Shown here: in pieces, positions 1 to 8,476 of the stretch
Numbering within the stretch: position 1 is the first letter of the stretch
How the letters are laid out: each line of letters opens with the position of its first letter
Origin: BP-133 sp040756995
GTDB lineage: Bacteria > Actinomycetota > Acidimicrobiia > IMCC26256 > BP-133
Direction of reading: 5' to 3'
Assembly: GCA_040756995.1 (NCBI GenBank)
Contig: JBFLYK010000007.1
Span: 105,510-169,509 of the forward strand
Length of the DNA: 64,000 nucleotides
Program-made: the position numbers and the translations under genes
Notes under the pieces: model-generated
What the model was told of the DNA's origin: nothing
Seen by the model: the letters and a program-made list of their open reading frames with translations, nothing else
The model's database searches: none

Positions 1-641
1 CGCGGCTGATCGTCCACCCCGACGTGGCCGGCGAGGTCGTCGAGCGCATCGCCAAGCGGGCCAACGAGCTCCGCCTCGGCGATCCCACCGACCCGTCCAC
101 CGACGTCGGTCCCGTCATCAACCGCGCCGCCGCCGATCGCATCGCCGGGATGGTGGCCGATGCCATCGCCGAGGGCGCCACGGTGGCCTGCGGAGGGAAC
201 ATCCGCGACGCCGTCTTCGGCTGCGACGGCGGCTCGTTCTTCGAGCCCACGGTGCTGACCGGCGTCGAGCCGCACCACCGCATCGCCCGGGAGGAGGTCT
301 TCGGGCCGGTCCTGGCCGTGCTGGAGGTCGCCGATCTCGACGAGGCGCTCGATGTCGTGAACTCCGTCGAGTACGGCCTCTCGTCGTGCATCTACAGCCG
401 GAACATCAACACCGCGCTCTACGCCGTGGACCGCATCGACGCCGGCATCGTCTACGTCAACGCCCCGACGATCGGCGCCGAGATCCCGCTGCCGTTCGGC
501 GGCACCAAGCACACCGGCAACGGGTTCCGGGAGGCCGGCGCCCGGGGCATCGAGCAGTTCAGCCAGCTGAAGACGGTCTACGTCGACTACTCGGGCCGGC
601 TCCAACGGGCCCAGATCGACACGCCGGGGGTGACCGAATGA
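1..641 (+). CDS. Aldehyde dehydrogenase family protein, C-terminal part (cut by window edge)
   Basis: NAD(P)-dependent oxidation of an aldehyde to a carboxylate. Only about the last 213 residues are present. The reading frame is open from base 3 and starts at RLIVHPDV, the segment that follows the catalytic-Cys loop in this family, so the nucleophile lies just upstream of the window. Family landmarks seen are LRLGDPTDPSTDVGPVI, the cofactor-domain motif EEVFGPVLAV and the C-terminal PFGGTKHTGNGFREAG. The stop overlaps the start of the aminotransferase by 4 bp (ATGA), so the two are co-translated. The pairing suggests amine degradation, with the aminotransferase making a semialdehyde that this enzyme oxidises. 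The substrate is not determinable. Confidence 0.9.
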   Translation, partial: RLIVHPDVAGEVVERIAKRANELRLGDPTDPSTDVGPVINRAAADRIAGMVADAIAEGATVACGGNIRDAVFGCDGGSFFEPTVLTGVEPHHRIAREEVFGPVLAVLEVADLDEALDVVNSVEYGLSSCIYSRNINTALYAVDRIDAGIVYVNAPTIGAEIPLPFGGTKHTGNGFREAGARGIEQFSQLKTVYVDYSGRLQRAQIDTPGVTE

Positions 642-1900
642 GCGCCGTCTATCACCTGCCCCAGCCCGAGCCGGGGCCCGGCTCGCAGTTCGAGCCGACG
701 GCAGCCGAGTGGCTGGCCCGGGACGAGGCCGCTCTGGCCGCGGTCCTGCCCCGCATCACCGACGTCGTCGCCGTGCGGGGCGAGGGTGCGTGGCTCTGGG
801 ACGCCGACGGCCGCCGTTACCTCGACTTCGGTTCCGGCATCGCCGTGACCAACACCGGCCACTGCCACCCGAAGGTGGTGGCGGCCGTCACCGCCCAGGC
901 CGAGACGCTGATCCACACGTCGGTGGTGGCCCATCCGACGGGGATGATCCGCCTCGCCGAGCGGCTGGCCGGTCTGGTGCCGTTCATGGCCGAACCCCAG
1001 GTCTTCTTCTGCAACTCCGGCGCCGAAGCGGTGGACGGGTCGCTGAAGCTGGCCCGCAAGGTCACCAGCAAGCCCGGGGTCATCGCCTTCCGGCAGGCCT
1101 TCCACGGCCGCACCCTGGCCGCCACCAGCCTGACCACGGCCAAGGGCAAGTACCGGGAGGGCTACGAGCCGCTGCTGCCGTCGGTGACGATCGCCCCCTA
1201 CGGCGACCTCGACGGTCTCGACGAACTGCTGGCGCTGCAGGCACCCGGCGCCAACGTGGGGGCGATGATCGTGGAGCCCGTCCTCGGCGAGGGCGGCTAC
1301 GTGGTGCCGCCCGTCGGCTGGCTGGCCGGGTTGCGGGAGCGCTGCGACCGCCACGGCATCCTGCTGATCTTCGACGAGGTGCAGACCGGAGTCGGCCGCA
1401 CCGGCCGCCCGTTCGCCGCCGAGACCTTCGGTGTGACCCCCGACGTCCTGCTCTTCGCCAAGGGCATCGCGTCGGGGCTGCCGCTGGGCGGGATCATCGC
1501 TCCCCGCCAGCTGATGGACCGCTGGCCGACCGGCGCTCACGGCTCGACGTTCGGCGGCAACCCCGTGTCGTGCGCCGCCGCCCTGGCCACGCTCGACGTG
1601 CTCGACGAGGAGGGCTGCTACGAGCGGGCCCGCCGCCTCGGCCGCCGTGCGCTCGAACGCCTCGGCGCCGTGCCCGGGCCGGTCGACGTGCGGGGTGTGG
1701 GCCTCATGATCGGGGTCGAGCTGCGCGACAAGGCCACCGCCGAGGCGATCCAGGCCCGGTGCCTCGACGACGGCCTCATCGTGCTGTTGTGTGGTCCGGG
1801 CGAGAACGTGCTGCGGCTGATCCCGCCGCTCACCATCACGGACCACGAGTTCGAGAAGGGCCTCGACATCCTCGTCGCCGCTATCGCAGCAACGGTCTGA
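638..1900 (+). CDS. Class III PLP-dependent aminotransferase (GabT/acetylornithine type)
   Basis: 420 aa, normal for the family. Transfers an omega-amino group to a 2-oxoacid using pyridoxal phosphate. Visible motifs are the cofactor-binding FCNSGAEAVDGSLKLAR, the IFDEVQTGVGRTG segment whose Asp contacts the pyridine nitrogen, and the Schiff-base Lys in LLFAKGIASGLPLGG. ATG 638 is chosen because it overlaps the dehydrogenase stop. A longer open frame reaching back to 386 lies inside the dehydrogenase gene. The dehydrogenase neighbour favours a GABA- or omega-amino-acid aminotransferase role over acetylornithine synthesis. Exact substrate not resolved. Confidence 0.9.
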   Translation: MSAVYHLPQPEPGPGSQFEPTAAEWLARDEAALAAVLPRITDVVAVRGEGAWLWDADGRRYLDFGSGIAVTNTGHCHPKVVAAVTAQAETLIHTSVVAHPTGMIRLAERLAGLVPFMAEPQVFFCNSGAEAVDGSLKLARKVTSKPGVIAFRQAFHGRTLAATSLTTAKGKYREGYEPLLPSVTIAPYGDLDGLDELLALQAPGANVGAMIVEPVLGEGGYVVPPVGWLAGLRERCDRHGILLIFDEVQTGVGRTGRPFAAETFGVTPDVLLFAKGIASGLPLGGIIAPRQLMDRWPTGAHGSTFGGNPVSCAAALATLDVLDEEGCYERARRLGRRALERLGAVPGPVDVRGVGLMIGVELRDKATAEAIQARCLDDGLIVLLCGPGENVLRLIPPLTITDHEFEKGLDILVAAIAATV

Positions 1901-2057
1901 GCTCGACCGGGACCGGTTTCAACCGAGGTGCCCGGCGCCACCATCTTTTGCGGCGCCGGCGCAGCCCCTTGATGAGCGAGTAGCGGGCCGCTTCGACTTC
2001 CAGCCGGCCCTGGCGCTCGTGGTGCAGAACGAGCAGCGTTTCCGGGTGGTAATGCAT
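1881..2057 (-). CDS. Small very basic protein, 58 aa, function unknown
   Basis: An unlisted small gene convergent with the aminotransferase, overlapping its last 20 bases. The start ATG at 2057 follows a perfect AGGAGG at 6-nt spacing. The N-terminal half (MHYHPETLLVLHHERQGRLE) is a likely helix; the second half is Arg/Lys/Trp rich (GLRRRRKRWWRRAP). No membrane segment is visible. The composition suggests nucleic-acid or membrane-surface contact, but no function is claimed. The ribosome-binding site is the main reason for calling it. Confidence 0.55.
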   Translation of the reverse strand: MHYHPETLLVLHHERQGRLEVEAARYSLIKGLRRRRKRWWRRAPRLKPVPVELRPLLR

Positions 2058-2203
2058 TGCAGAGCCTCCTGGTTGAAGGTGAAGGTGAATGAGAGGTTGA
2101 GAGCACGGCGCTCCCGACCCCGGCCCGGGTAGACGCGAGCCAAGGGGGAGGAGGCCCGGGCACGGCCGGGGTCAGGAACGCCGGTGCTGGGCGCGGGGCC
2201 GGG

Positions 2204-2362
2204 TTACGAGACCCGGACCCAGCAGGCGGCGGGGCCGAAGGCCGCTCCACCGCCTGCGCCCGACGGCCGGCCAATGGGGCCGACGGCCGTCGAGGTGGCG
2301 CCGTCCGCGGCGAGGCCGGCCTGGAACAGGCAGCTCATCAGTCGCTCGGCGGACGCACGCAT
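2204..2362 (-). CDS. Possible small protein, 52 aa, unknown
   Basis: Open frame from ATG 2362 to TAA at 2204, on the same strand as the E1 gene and 48 bp past its stop. Third positions are GC-rich as in real genes here, the first half looks helical (MRASAERLMSCLFQAGLAAD) and the second half is Gly/Ala/Pro rich. No Shine-Dalgarno sequence is seen, so this is weak. The rest of 1901-2409 shows nothing else recognisable. Confidence 0.22.
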   Translation of the reverse strand: MRASAERLMSCLFQAGLAADGATSTAVGPIGRPSGAGGGAAFGPAACWVRVS

Positions 2363-2409
2363 GACATCGAAGGTACCGAAGTCCCGCCGGCACCCGCCAT
2401 CGAATTAAT

Positions 2410-4506
2410 TCAGTAGGCGAGCAGCGCGCGCAGCGCCGGGAGCAGGCGGCCGCGGGCCGAGTGCAGCGCTTCCAGGCGGCGGCTGAAGGGGACGGGTGTG
2501 TCGGTGCTGCCGACCCGCACGACGGGCGCGTCGAGGTGGGCGAAGGCCTGCTCGCCGATGACGGCGGCGACCTCGCCGCCGAAGCCGCCGGTCTGGGGCG
2601 CCTCGTGGAGGACGAGCGCCCGGCCGGTGCGCTCCACCGAGGCCAGCACGGTGGCGGTGTCCCACGGCCGCAGCGTGCGCAGGTCGATGACCTCGACGTC
2701 GCCGGCGTCCTCGCCGGCGAGGACCTCGGCCGCCTCCAGCGCCCAGCGCACGCCGACGCCGTAGGTCACCACGGTGGCGTCCCGGCCCGGCCGGGCGATG
2801 CGGGCCGAGCCGAAGGGGACGGTGTGCCAGCCGGCCGGCACCGGACCACGCTCGGCCCGGTAGAGGGCCTTGTGCTCCAGGTACAGCACTGGGTTCGGAT
2901 CGTCGAAGGCGGCCAGCAGCAGCCCCTTGGCGTCGGCCGGGGTGGCCGGAGCGACGATCCGCAGCCCGGGCACGTTGGCGAAGAAGCCCTCGATGTTCTG
3001 GGAATGGAACGGGCCGGCGCCCGTCCCGCCGCCGACCGGCGCCCGGATCACCACCGGCACCGGGGCGCCCCAGCGGTAGTGGGTGGTGGCCAGATTGTTG
3101 ACCACCTGGTTGAAGCCGCAGCTGATGAAGTCGCCGAACTGCATCTCGACCATGGGGTGGAACCCGTCGAGCGCCAGGCCGAGGGCGCAGCCCAGCGCGC
3201 CCGACTCGATGATCGGCGTGTTGCGGACCCGGTCCTTGCCGAACTCGGCCACGAACCCGTCGGTGACCTTGAAGGCGCCGCCGTACTCGGCGATGTCCTG
3301 GCCCAGCAGCACGACCCGCTCGTCGGCCCGCATGGCCTCCCGCAGCCCGTCGGAGATGGCGTCGAGATAGCGCAGGTCGACCGCCGGGGCGACGGGCGGC
3401 CGCTCGATTCGGCGTTCATCTGTCACGGACGTCCGTTGCCGATGAACGCCGGAGTCGGCGAACACCGCCGCCGTCTCCCGCTCGACGGTCGAGTCCGGTT
3501 CGGGCGCCGCCAGGGCCGCCTCGACCCGGGCGTCGACCTCGGCGGCGATCTCGACCCGCAGGGCGTCGCGCTCCCGGGCGGGCAGCACGCCTCGTCTGTC
3601 CAGCACGGCTTCGAGGCGCAGCAAGGGATCGCGCTCGGCCCACCGGGCCAGTTCGTCGGGCGGGACGTAGTCCGTCCCCGACGCCTCCTCGTGGCCCCGC
3701 ATCCGGTACGTCTTGGCCTCGATGAGCGTGGGACCCTCCCCCCGGCGGCCCCGCTCCGCCGCCTCCCCTACCGCCCCCATCACCGCCAGGACGTCGTTGC
3801 CGTCGATGACCACGCCCGGCATCCCGTAGCCGGCGGCCCGATCGGCCAGGTCACGGCAGGCGTACTGCTCCGAGGTCGGCGTCGACAGGCCCCAGCCGTT
3901 GTTCTCGATCAGGAAGATGACCGGCAGGCGCCACACCGCGGCCAGGTTCAACGCCTCGTGGAAGTCGCCCTCGCTGGTGCCGCCGTCGCCGGAGAACACC
4001 GCCACCACCCGGGGCTCGCCCCGCAGCCGCCCGGCCAGCGCCAACCCGTCGGCCACCGGCAACATCGCGCCGAGGTGGCTGATCATCCCCACGATGCCGT
4101 GGTCCAGCGTGCCGAAGTGGAAGCTGCGGTCACGCCCGTCGGTGAAGCCGCCCTCCCGGCCGAGCAACTGGCGCAGCAGCCGGTCGAGATCGACGCTGCC
4201 CTTGGCGGCTCCCGCCGCCGCTGTCGGGGGGACACCCCCCAACCCCCGGGGCGTGGTGAACACCCCGAGGTTGCGGTGGAGCGGGAGGACGACGTCCGAT
4301 CCCTCCAGCGCCGCCACCACCCCGACGGCGATCGCCTCCTGGCCGATGCCCGAGAACCACTTCGACAGCCGCCCCTGGCGCAGGAGCCGGAGCATCTTCT
4401 CCTCCACCAGGCGCGGCAGGAGCAGCGCCCGGTAGAGCCGGGCGAGACCGGCGTCGTCGAGCGGCGCGGCGACCCCCTCGGGGACGGTCGGGAGCACGTC
4501 GGACAT
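2410..4506 (-). CDS. 2-oxoacid dehydrogenase E1, alpha and beta subunits fused
   Basis: 698 aa single-chain E1 that decarboxylates a branched-chain or related 2-oxoacid with thiamine diphosphate and passes the acyl group to the lipoyl domain of E2. Residues 1-340 are the alpha part, with the TPP motif GDGGTSEGDFHEA ending in LIENN. Residues about 375-698 are the beta part (DAISDGLREAMRADERV, GQDIAEYGGAFKVT, EVIDLRTLRPWD). No E2 or E3 lies next to it; the only pair in the window is at 33915-36497. Residues about 86-104 are an unusual insertion, rich in Gly, Pro and Ala, between GVFTT and LDRLLRQLLG, encoded by a G-run/C-run palindromic stretch. Its start faces the response regulator. Confidence 0.92.
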   Translation of the reverse strand: MSDVLPTVPEGVAAPLDDAGLARLYRALLLPRLVEEKMLRLLRQGRLSKWFSGIGQEAIAVGVVAALEGSDVVLPLHRNLGVFTTPRGLGGVPPTAAAGAAKGSVDLDRLLRQLLGREGGFTDGRDRSFHFGTLDHGIVGMISHLGAMLPVADGLALAGRLRGEPRVVAVFSGDGGTSEGDFHEALNLAAVWRLPVIFLIENNGWGLSTPTSEQYACRDLADRAAGYGMPGVVIDGNDVLAVMGAVGEAAERGRRGEGPTLIEAKTYRMRGHEEASGTDYVPPDELARWAERDPLLRLEAVLDRRGVLPARERDALRVEIAAEVDARVEAALAAPEPDSTVERETAAVFADSGVHRQRTSVTDERRIERPPVAPAVDLRYLDAISDGLREAMRADERVVLLGQDIAEYGGAFKVTDGFVAEFGKDRVRNTPIIESGALGCALGLALDGFHPMVEMQFGDFISCGFNQVVNNLATTHYRWGAPVPVVIRAPVGGGTGAGPFHSQNIEGFFANVPGLRIVAPATPADAKGLLLAAFDDPNPVLYLEHKALYRAERGPVPAGWHTVPFGSARIARPGRDATVVTYGVGVRWALEAAEVLAGEDAGDVEVIDLRTLRPWDTATVLASVERTGRALVLHEAPQTGGFGGEVAAVIGEQAFAHLDAPVVRVGSTDTPVPFSRRLEALHSARGRLLPALRALLAY

Positions 4507-4550
4507 GTCGGCTCCTCAGCGTAGGGGCCGGCCGCCAAAATCAGCCGACA

Positions 4551-4567
4551 TTCAACGGGCCTTCAGA
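4551..4567 (+). promoter_or_regulatory. Candidate response-regulator direct repeat
   Basis: TTCAAC at 4551 and TTCAGA at 4562 are two similar hexamers one helical turn (11 nt) apart, just upstream of the regulator start at 4590 and in the divergent gap shared with the E1 gene. OmpR/PhoB-type proteins bind such direct repeats. Only two half-sites are seen, so autoregulation is an inference. Confidence 0.3.
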
Positions 4568-4589
4568 TCTTTCGCGGCAAGCTGCTCCC

Positions 4590-5267
4590 ATGCGAGTCCT
4601 GGTGGTGGAAGACGAACGGCATCTGGCGGGCGGGATCAAGCGGGGCCTGGAGGCGGAGGGGTTCGCCGTCGACATCGCCCTTGACGGGCCGGACGGGTTG
4701 GAGCGGGCCAACGCCGGCGACTACGACGCCATCGTCCTCGACATCATGTTGCCCGGCATGAACGGCTACAAGATCTGCTCGACGCTGCGCGAGAGCGGCA
4801 ACTGGACGCCGATCATCATGCTCACGGCCAAGGACGGCGAGCTCGACGAGGCCGAGGCGCTCGACACCGGCGCCGACGACTTCCTGTCCAAGCCCTTCTC
4901 CTACATCGTGCTCGTGGCCCGGATCCGGGCGCTGCTGCGCCGGGGCGGGCGGGAGCGGCCGCCCGTCCTCGAAGTGGGCGACCTGCGCCTCGACCCGGCC
5001 GCCCACCGCGCTTGGCGGGGTGATTCCGAGATCAGCCTCACACCCCGGCAGTTCTCCCTGCTCGAATACCTGATGCGCCGGGCCGGCGAGGTGGTCTCCA
5101 AGGCCGAGATCCTCGAACATGTCTGGGACTACGCCTTCGAGGGCGACCCCAACATCGTCGAGGTCTACATCCGCCACCTCCGCAAGCGGATCGACGAGCC
5201 CTTCGGCCGCAACGCCATCCAGACCGTGCGGCTGGTGGGCTACAGGCTGGCCGCCGACGGGGGCTGA
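4590..5267 (+). CDS. OmpR/PhoB-family response regulator
   Basis: 225 aa. Receiver domain at residues 1-115 with acidic pocket VVEDE, phospho-acceptor Asp51 in VLDIMLPG, Thr/Ala switch in MLTAKD and Lys101 in LSKPF. The winged-helix DNA-binding domain follows (about 128-222), with LTPRQFSLLEYLMRR and VEVYIRHLRKRID. It is followed after 13 bp by a kinase homologue that lacks the phospho-donor His, so its phosphate probably comes from elsewhere. The intact kinase encoded convergently at 6508-8034 is the obvious candidate. Confidence 0.93.
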   Translation: MRVLVVEDERHLAGGIKRGLEAEGFAVDIALDGPDGLERANAGDYDAIVLDIMLPGMNGYKICSTLRESGNWTPIIMLTAKDGELDEAEALDTGADDFLSKPFSYIVLVARIRALLRRGGRERPPVLEVGDLRLDPAAHRAWRGDSEISLTPRQFSLLEYLMRRAGEVVSKAEILEHVWDYAFEGDPNIVEVYIRHLRKRIDEPFGRNAIQTVRLVGYRLAADGG

Positions 5268-5280
5268 GAAACTGGGGCCG

Positions 5281-6654
5281 ATGCGCCTGCGGCCCCTCGC
5301 CACCGTCCGGGCCCGAACCGTGCTCGGGGGATCACTGGCTCTCGGCATCGCCCTGCTGTTGAGCGCCTCGACCGCCGGCCAGCTGCTGCGCCGTTCGCTG
5401 ATCCGCAGCATCGACGAGGTGGCCGAGGTGCGGGCGGCCGAAGTGGCGGTGCTGCCCCGCGGCGCCGCGCTGCCCGACGGCCTGTCCTCCGAGGACGGTG
5501 AGCTCGTCCAGCTCGTGAGCGGCGACGGCCGGGTGCTGGCCACCTCGATGCCCGAAGCCGCCGCACCGATCTCCCACCGGTTGCCGCCGCCCGGCCGGTT
5601 CCGGACCGAGACCGTGGACCGGCTCGAGGGTGACCTCCCCGTCGAGGGCCGCTACCGCCTGCTGGCGTTCCGGGAGCCGGGCGACGAGGACGCCCCCGTC
5701 GTCTACGTCGCCACCGGGCTCGACAGCGTCGAACACCACGTGGCCGTACTGAGCCGGCTGGTGTTCGCCGGCCTGCCGGCGCTGCTGGGCCTGGTGGCCT
5801 TCTCGGCCTGGCTGGCCGTCGGCCGGGCGCTACGGCCCGTCGAGGCCATCCGGGCCGAACTGGCCGACATCTCGGCCAGGCACCTCGACCGCCGGGTGCC
5901 GGAGTCGGGCGCCGGCGACGAAGTCGACCGGCTGGCGCAGACGATGAACGCCATGCTCGACCGGCTCGAGGCATCGGCCGAGCGGCAGCGCCAGTTCGTG
6001 TCCGACGCCTCGGAGGAGTTGGTCGCGCCGCTGGCCGCCACCCGGCAACGACTCGAGGCCGGCCTGGCCGCCGCCCCCGAGGGCGGATGGCCGGCGGCGG
6101 GCGCCGATCTGCTGCGGGAGCACCGGCGGATGGAGCGGCTCGTGCGCGACCTGCTCTATCTGGCCCGGGTCGACGCCGGCGCCCCCCGGGCCCCGCTGGC
6201 GCCGGTGGACCTCGACGACATCGTGCTCTCGGAAGTGACGCGCCTGCGGGGGACGGGCCGGATCCGCTTCGAGACGACCTCGGTGTCGGCCGCCCCCATC
6301 GAGGGCCGGGCCGAGGACCTGCGTCGGGCGGTGCGGAACCTGCTGGACCACGCCGAACGCCAGGCCCGGTCGACGGTGCGGGTGGGACTGTGGACCGGCG
6401 ACGAGGGTGACGTCACGCTCACCGTGGAGGACGACGGCGCGGAGCAGCTCCCCGCCGAGCGGGACCTGGTCTTCGAACGCTTCAGCAGCCTGCCCGGCTC
6501 GACGCCGTCACGAGCCGGGGAGACCGGCTCGGGGCTCGCGCTGGCCATCGTGCGGGACATCGCCCTGGCCCACGGCGGCAGTGTCAGCGTCGAGGCGGCC
6601 TCCCCCGGCTCCCGGTTCATCCTCCGGCTGCCCGCCGATCCCCGCCCCCGGTAG
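5281..6654 (+). CDS. Degenerate sensor histidine kinase (pseudokinase)
   Basis: 457 aa membrane sensor with a TM helix near residues 15-33, a periplasmic loop, a second TM near 160-180, a HAMP-like linker and a kinase core. The H-box reads FVSDASEELVAPLA: Glu245 replaces the phospho-accepting His that the facing kinase has in FVADASHEL. The N-box is NLLDHA instead of NLLxNA, and the G1 box is DDGAEQ instead of DDGPGI. The later GETGSGLALAI glycine box is roughly kept. Autophosphorylation therefore looks impossible, while dimerisation and sensing may persist. The gene follows the response regulator by 13 bp, and its last 147 bp overlap the convergent kinase gene. A regulatory partner role is inference. 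Confidence 0.88.
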   Translation: MRLRPLATVRARTVLGGSLALGIALLLSASTAGQLLRRSLIRSIDEVAEVRAAEVAVLPRGAALPDGLSSEDGELVQLVSGDGRVLATSMPEAAAPISHRLPPPGRFRTETVDRLEGDLPVEGRYRLLAFREPGDEDAPVVYVATGLDSVEHHVAVLSRLVFAGLPALLGLVAFSAWLAVGRALRPVEAIRAELADISARHLDRRVPESGAGDEVDRLAQTMNAMLDRLEASAERQRQFVSDASEELVAPLAATRQRLEAGLAAAPEGGWPAAGADLLREHRRMERLVRDLLYLARVDAGAPRAPLAPVDLDDIVLSEVTRLRGTGRIRFETTSVSAAPIEGRAEDLRRAVRNLLDHAERQARSTVRVGLWTGDEGDVTLTVEDDGAEQLPAERDLVFERFSSLPGSTPSRAGETGSGLALAIVRDIALAHGGSVSVEAASPGSRFILRLPADPRPR

Positions 6655-8034
6655 CCGGACGATCAGCTGGGCGCCGGGCCCGTCGCCGATGGAGATGCGG
6701 CCACCGTGGGCCTCGACGATCTCCCGGGCGATCGGCAGCCCGAGGCCGGTGCCGCCCTCGTCGCGGCCCCGGGCGTCGTCGAGGCGAGTGAAGCGGTCAA
6801 AGACCCGGCCGCGGTCGGCGGGGTCGATGCCGGGACCGTCGTCGGCCACGACGAGCTCGACCGCGACACCGGACGGGCCGGCGGCGGGATGGGCCCGAAG
6901 GGTGAGGTTCACGGCTTGACGGGCGTGGCGGGCGGCGTTCTCCAGCAGGTTGCGCACCGCCCGGGCGAGATGCTCAGGGCGGCCGGCCACCGCTCCCCCG
7001 CCGGGCGGCAGGTCGACGTCGACCTCGACGGCCACCGGCCAGCGGCCCCGGAGGCGGCCGGCCTCGTCGCGCACGATGTCGTCGAGGACGACGATCTCCG
7101 CCGGCGCGGTCAGCGACGAGAAGTCCCCCTCATCGCACTGAGCCAGGAACAGCAGGTCGGCGACGAGCTGCTCCATCCGCTGGTCCTCGGCCAGCAGGCG
7201 GGCGGCGGTGGCCGGCCAGTCGGCCGTGGCGGGGTGGGCCAGCGCCACCTCGAGGTCGGCCTGCACCGCGGCCAGCGGGCTCTTCAGCTCGTGCGAGGCG
7301 TCGGCCACGAAGCGCCGCTGCCGTTCGCCGGCCGCCTGCAGCCGGTCGAGCATCTCGTTCATGGTGCGGGTCAACCGGGTGATCTCATCGTCGCCCGGCG
7401 GCTCGGGGACCCGGCGGTCGAGCGCCTCGGCGGTGATCCCGTCCACCTCGGCCCGGATACCCTCCACCCGTCGCAGGGCCCGGTCGGCGATGAGCCAACT
7501 GACGACCGCCACCAGCGCCAGGAACGGCGGGCCGCCCATGACCAGCAGCCGGCGGAGGGCGGCCTCGCTGCGGGCGACGGTGCGCAACTCCGTGGCGGCG
7601 TAGACGGTGTAGGGCCCGTCCGGCGTGGCCGTGGTGAGGGCCACGACCCGGAACGAGCCGGGCCGGGCGACGTCCCCGGGCAGGTGCTCGACGGTCGCGG
7701 TGCGCTTCTGGCCGGGGCCCGGTGGCGGGCCGGGAAGCATGACCGGCGCCTCGGCCATGCGGTCGCCGGCCGAGATGATCCGGCCCGACGGGCCGACGAC
7801 CTGGATCAGCAGCTCGTCATGGTCGTGGTCGGACGGGATGGGCAGCCGGGCGGGGAGCGCACCGGCGTCGATCAGCGCCACGACGTCCCGGGCCCGGTGG
7901 AGCCCAGCCCGGTCGGTGTCGTCGATGAGCGACCTGTGCAGCAGCGCCGTCACGGCCAGGCCGGCGGCCACGACGCCGGCGCCGACCACCAGCACGGACG
8001 CCGCCGCCGTGCGGGCCCGCACCGAACCGAACAT
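6508..8034 (-). CDS. Sensor histidine kinase (intact)
   Basis: 508 aa from ATG 8034. An upstream in-frame start at 8160 would add Arg-rich sequence and overlap the gene before it. TM near residues 10-33, extracytoplasmic domain, TM near 163-183, HAMP, then the kinase core with His248 in FVADASHELKSPLA, N-box NLLENA, G1 DDGPGID and G2 EGGTGLGLPIA. The last ~45 residues are Gly/Ala-rich and are encoded in the overlap with the facing pseudokinase gene. The two kinases share the same architecture and matching segments (EMLDRL/AMLDRL, RQRxFV), so they look like a duplicated pair. It probably supplies phosphate to the regulator at 4590-5267. Confidence 0.92.
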   Translation of the reverse strand: MFGSVRARTAAASVLVVGAGVVAAGLAVTALLHRSLIDDTDRAGLHRARDVVALIDAGALPARLPIPSDHDHDELLIQVVGPSGRIISAGDRMAEAPVMLPGPPPGPGQKRTATVEHLPGDVARPGSFRVVALTTATPDGPYTVYAATELRTVARSEAALRRLLVMGGPPFLALVAVVSWLIADRALRRVEGIRAEVDGITAEALDRRVPEPPGDDEITRLTRTMNEMLDRLQAAGERQRRFVADASHELKSPLAAVQADLEVALAHPATADWPATAARLLAEDQRMEQLVADLLFLAQCDEGDFSSLTAPAEIVVLDDIVRDEAGRLRGRWPVAVEVDVDLPPGGGAVAGRPEHLARAVRNLLENAARHARQAVNLTLRAHPAAGPSGVAVELVVADDGPGIDPADRGRVFDRFTRLDDARGRDEGGTGLGLPIAREIVEAHGGRISIGDGPGAQLIVRLPGAGIGGQPEDEPGAGGGRLDADTAAVGQGDVPHDGQREPRAGLPGS

Positions 8035-8077
8035 CAGCCCAGCGTGCCATACGGCGCGGCCGGCGCTGCGGGTCAGG

Positions 8078-8389
8078 TCACTCCGGCGGCAAGGGTCCGA
8101 CGATGCCGGACTCGAGCGTGTCGCCGGTCTCCAGCGTGATCTCCGAGCCGTAGACGACACGGTCCCTGAGGTCGATCTCGATGACCGGGGCGACTTCCGG
8201 CTCGGTGAGGTCGATCTCGGTCACCGGCGCGAACGCCGTCTCGTAGAGTCGCGCCCGGATCTGCCGCCGCCGCCGGAGCTGCTCCCGCCGCCGCTGCTGC
8301 TTCAGCACCCGGTGGCCGACGACCAGGCCGACCAAGGCCATGACGGCGACCGCCCACCCGCCTCCGGGCAGCGAATCGAAGAGGAACAC
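8078..8389 (-). CDS. Small single-pass membrane protein, 103 aa
   Basis: Unrecognised family. Residues about 10-28 (GGWAVAVMALVGLVVGHRV) form one membrane helix, followed by an Arg-rich cytoplasmic stretch (KQQRRREQLRRRRQIRARL) and an acidic tail with alternating ITL/EIDL elements. It precedes the intact kinase by 43 bp on the same strand and is probably co-transcribed, which fits an accessory protein of that sensor. Alternative: an unrelated small membrane protein. Confidence 0.6.
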   Translation of the reverse strand: MFLFDSLPGGGWAVAVMALVGLVVGHRVLKQQRRREQLRRRRQIRARLYETAFAPVTEIDLTEPEVAPVIEIDLRDRVVYGSEITLETGDTLESGIVGPLPPE

Positions 8390-8441
8390 ATCGTGAAACT
8401 CGCCGTGGGCGATCGTACGCTCCTCCCCGAACTGCGACGAA

Positions 8442-8457
8442 GTTCATATCAATGAAC
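8442..8457. promoter_or_regulatory. Inverted repeat in divergent promoter
   Basis: GTTCAT, 4 nt, ATGAAC: a perfect 6-bp dyad in a short AT-richer patch between the divergent starts at 8389 and 8477. The position suits an operator or a promoter element. No cognate regulator can be named. Confidence 0.3.
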
Positions 8458-8476
8458 GAAAGCGAAGACTAACACG

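Noticed and set aside
24..24. GTG at 24 as true start of the first gene
   Set aside because: The frame is open back to the window edge with conserved ALDH sequence before it, so the gene begins outside.
386..637. N-terminal extension of the aminotransferase
   Set aside because: Arg/His-rich shadow of the dehydrogenase frame; ATG 638 with 4-bp overlap is the natural start.
2461..4524. 687-aa plus-strand ORF opposite the fused E1
   Set aside because: His/Gly/Arg/Pro-rich antisense shadow of a high-GC gene with no domain.
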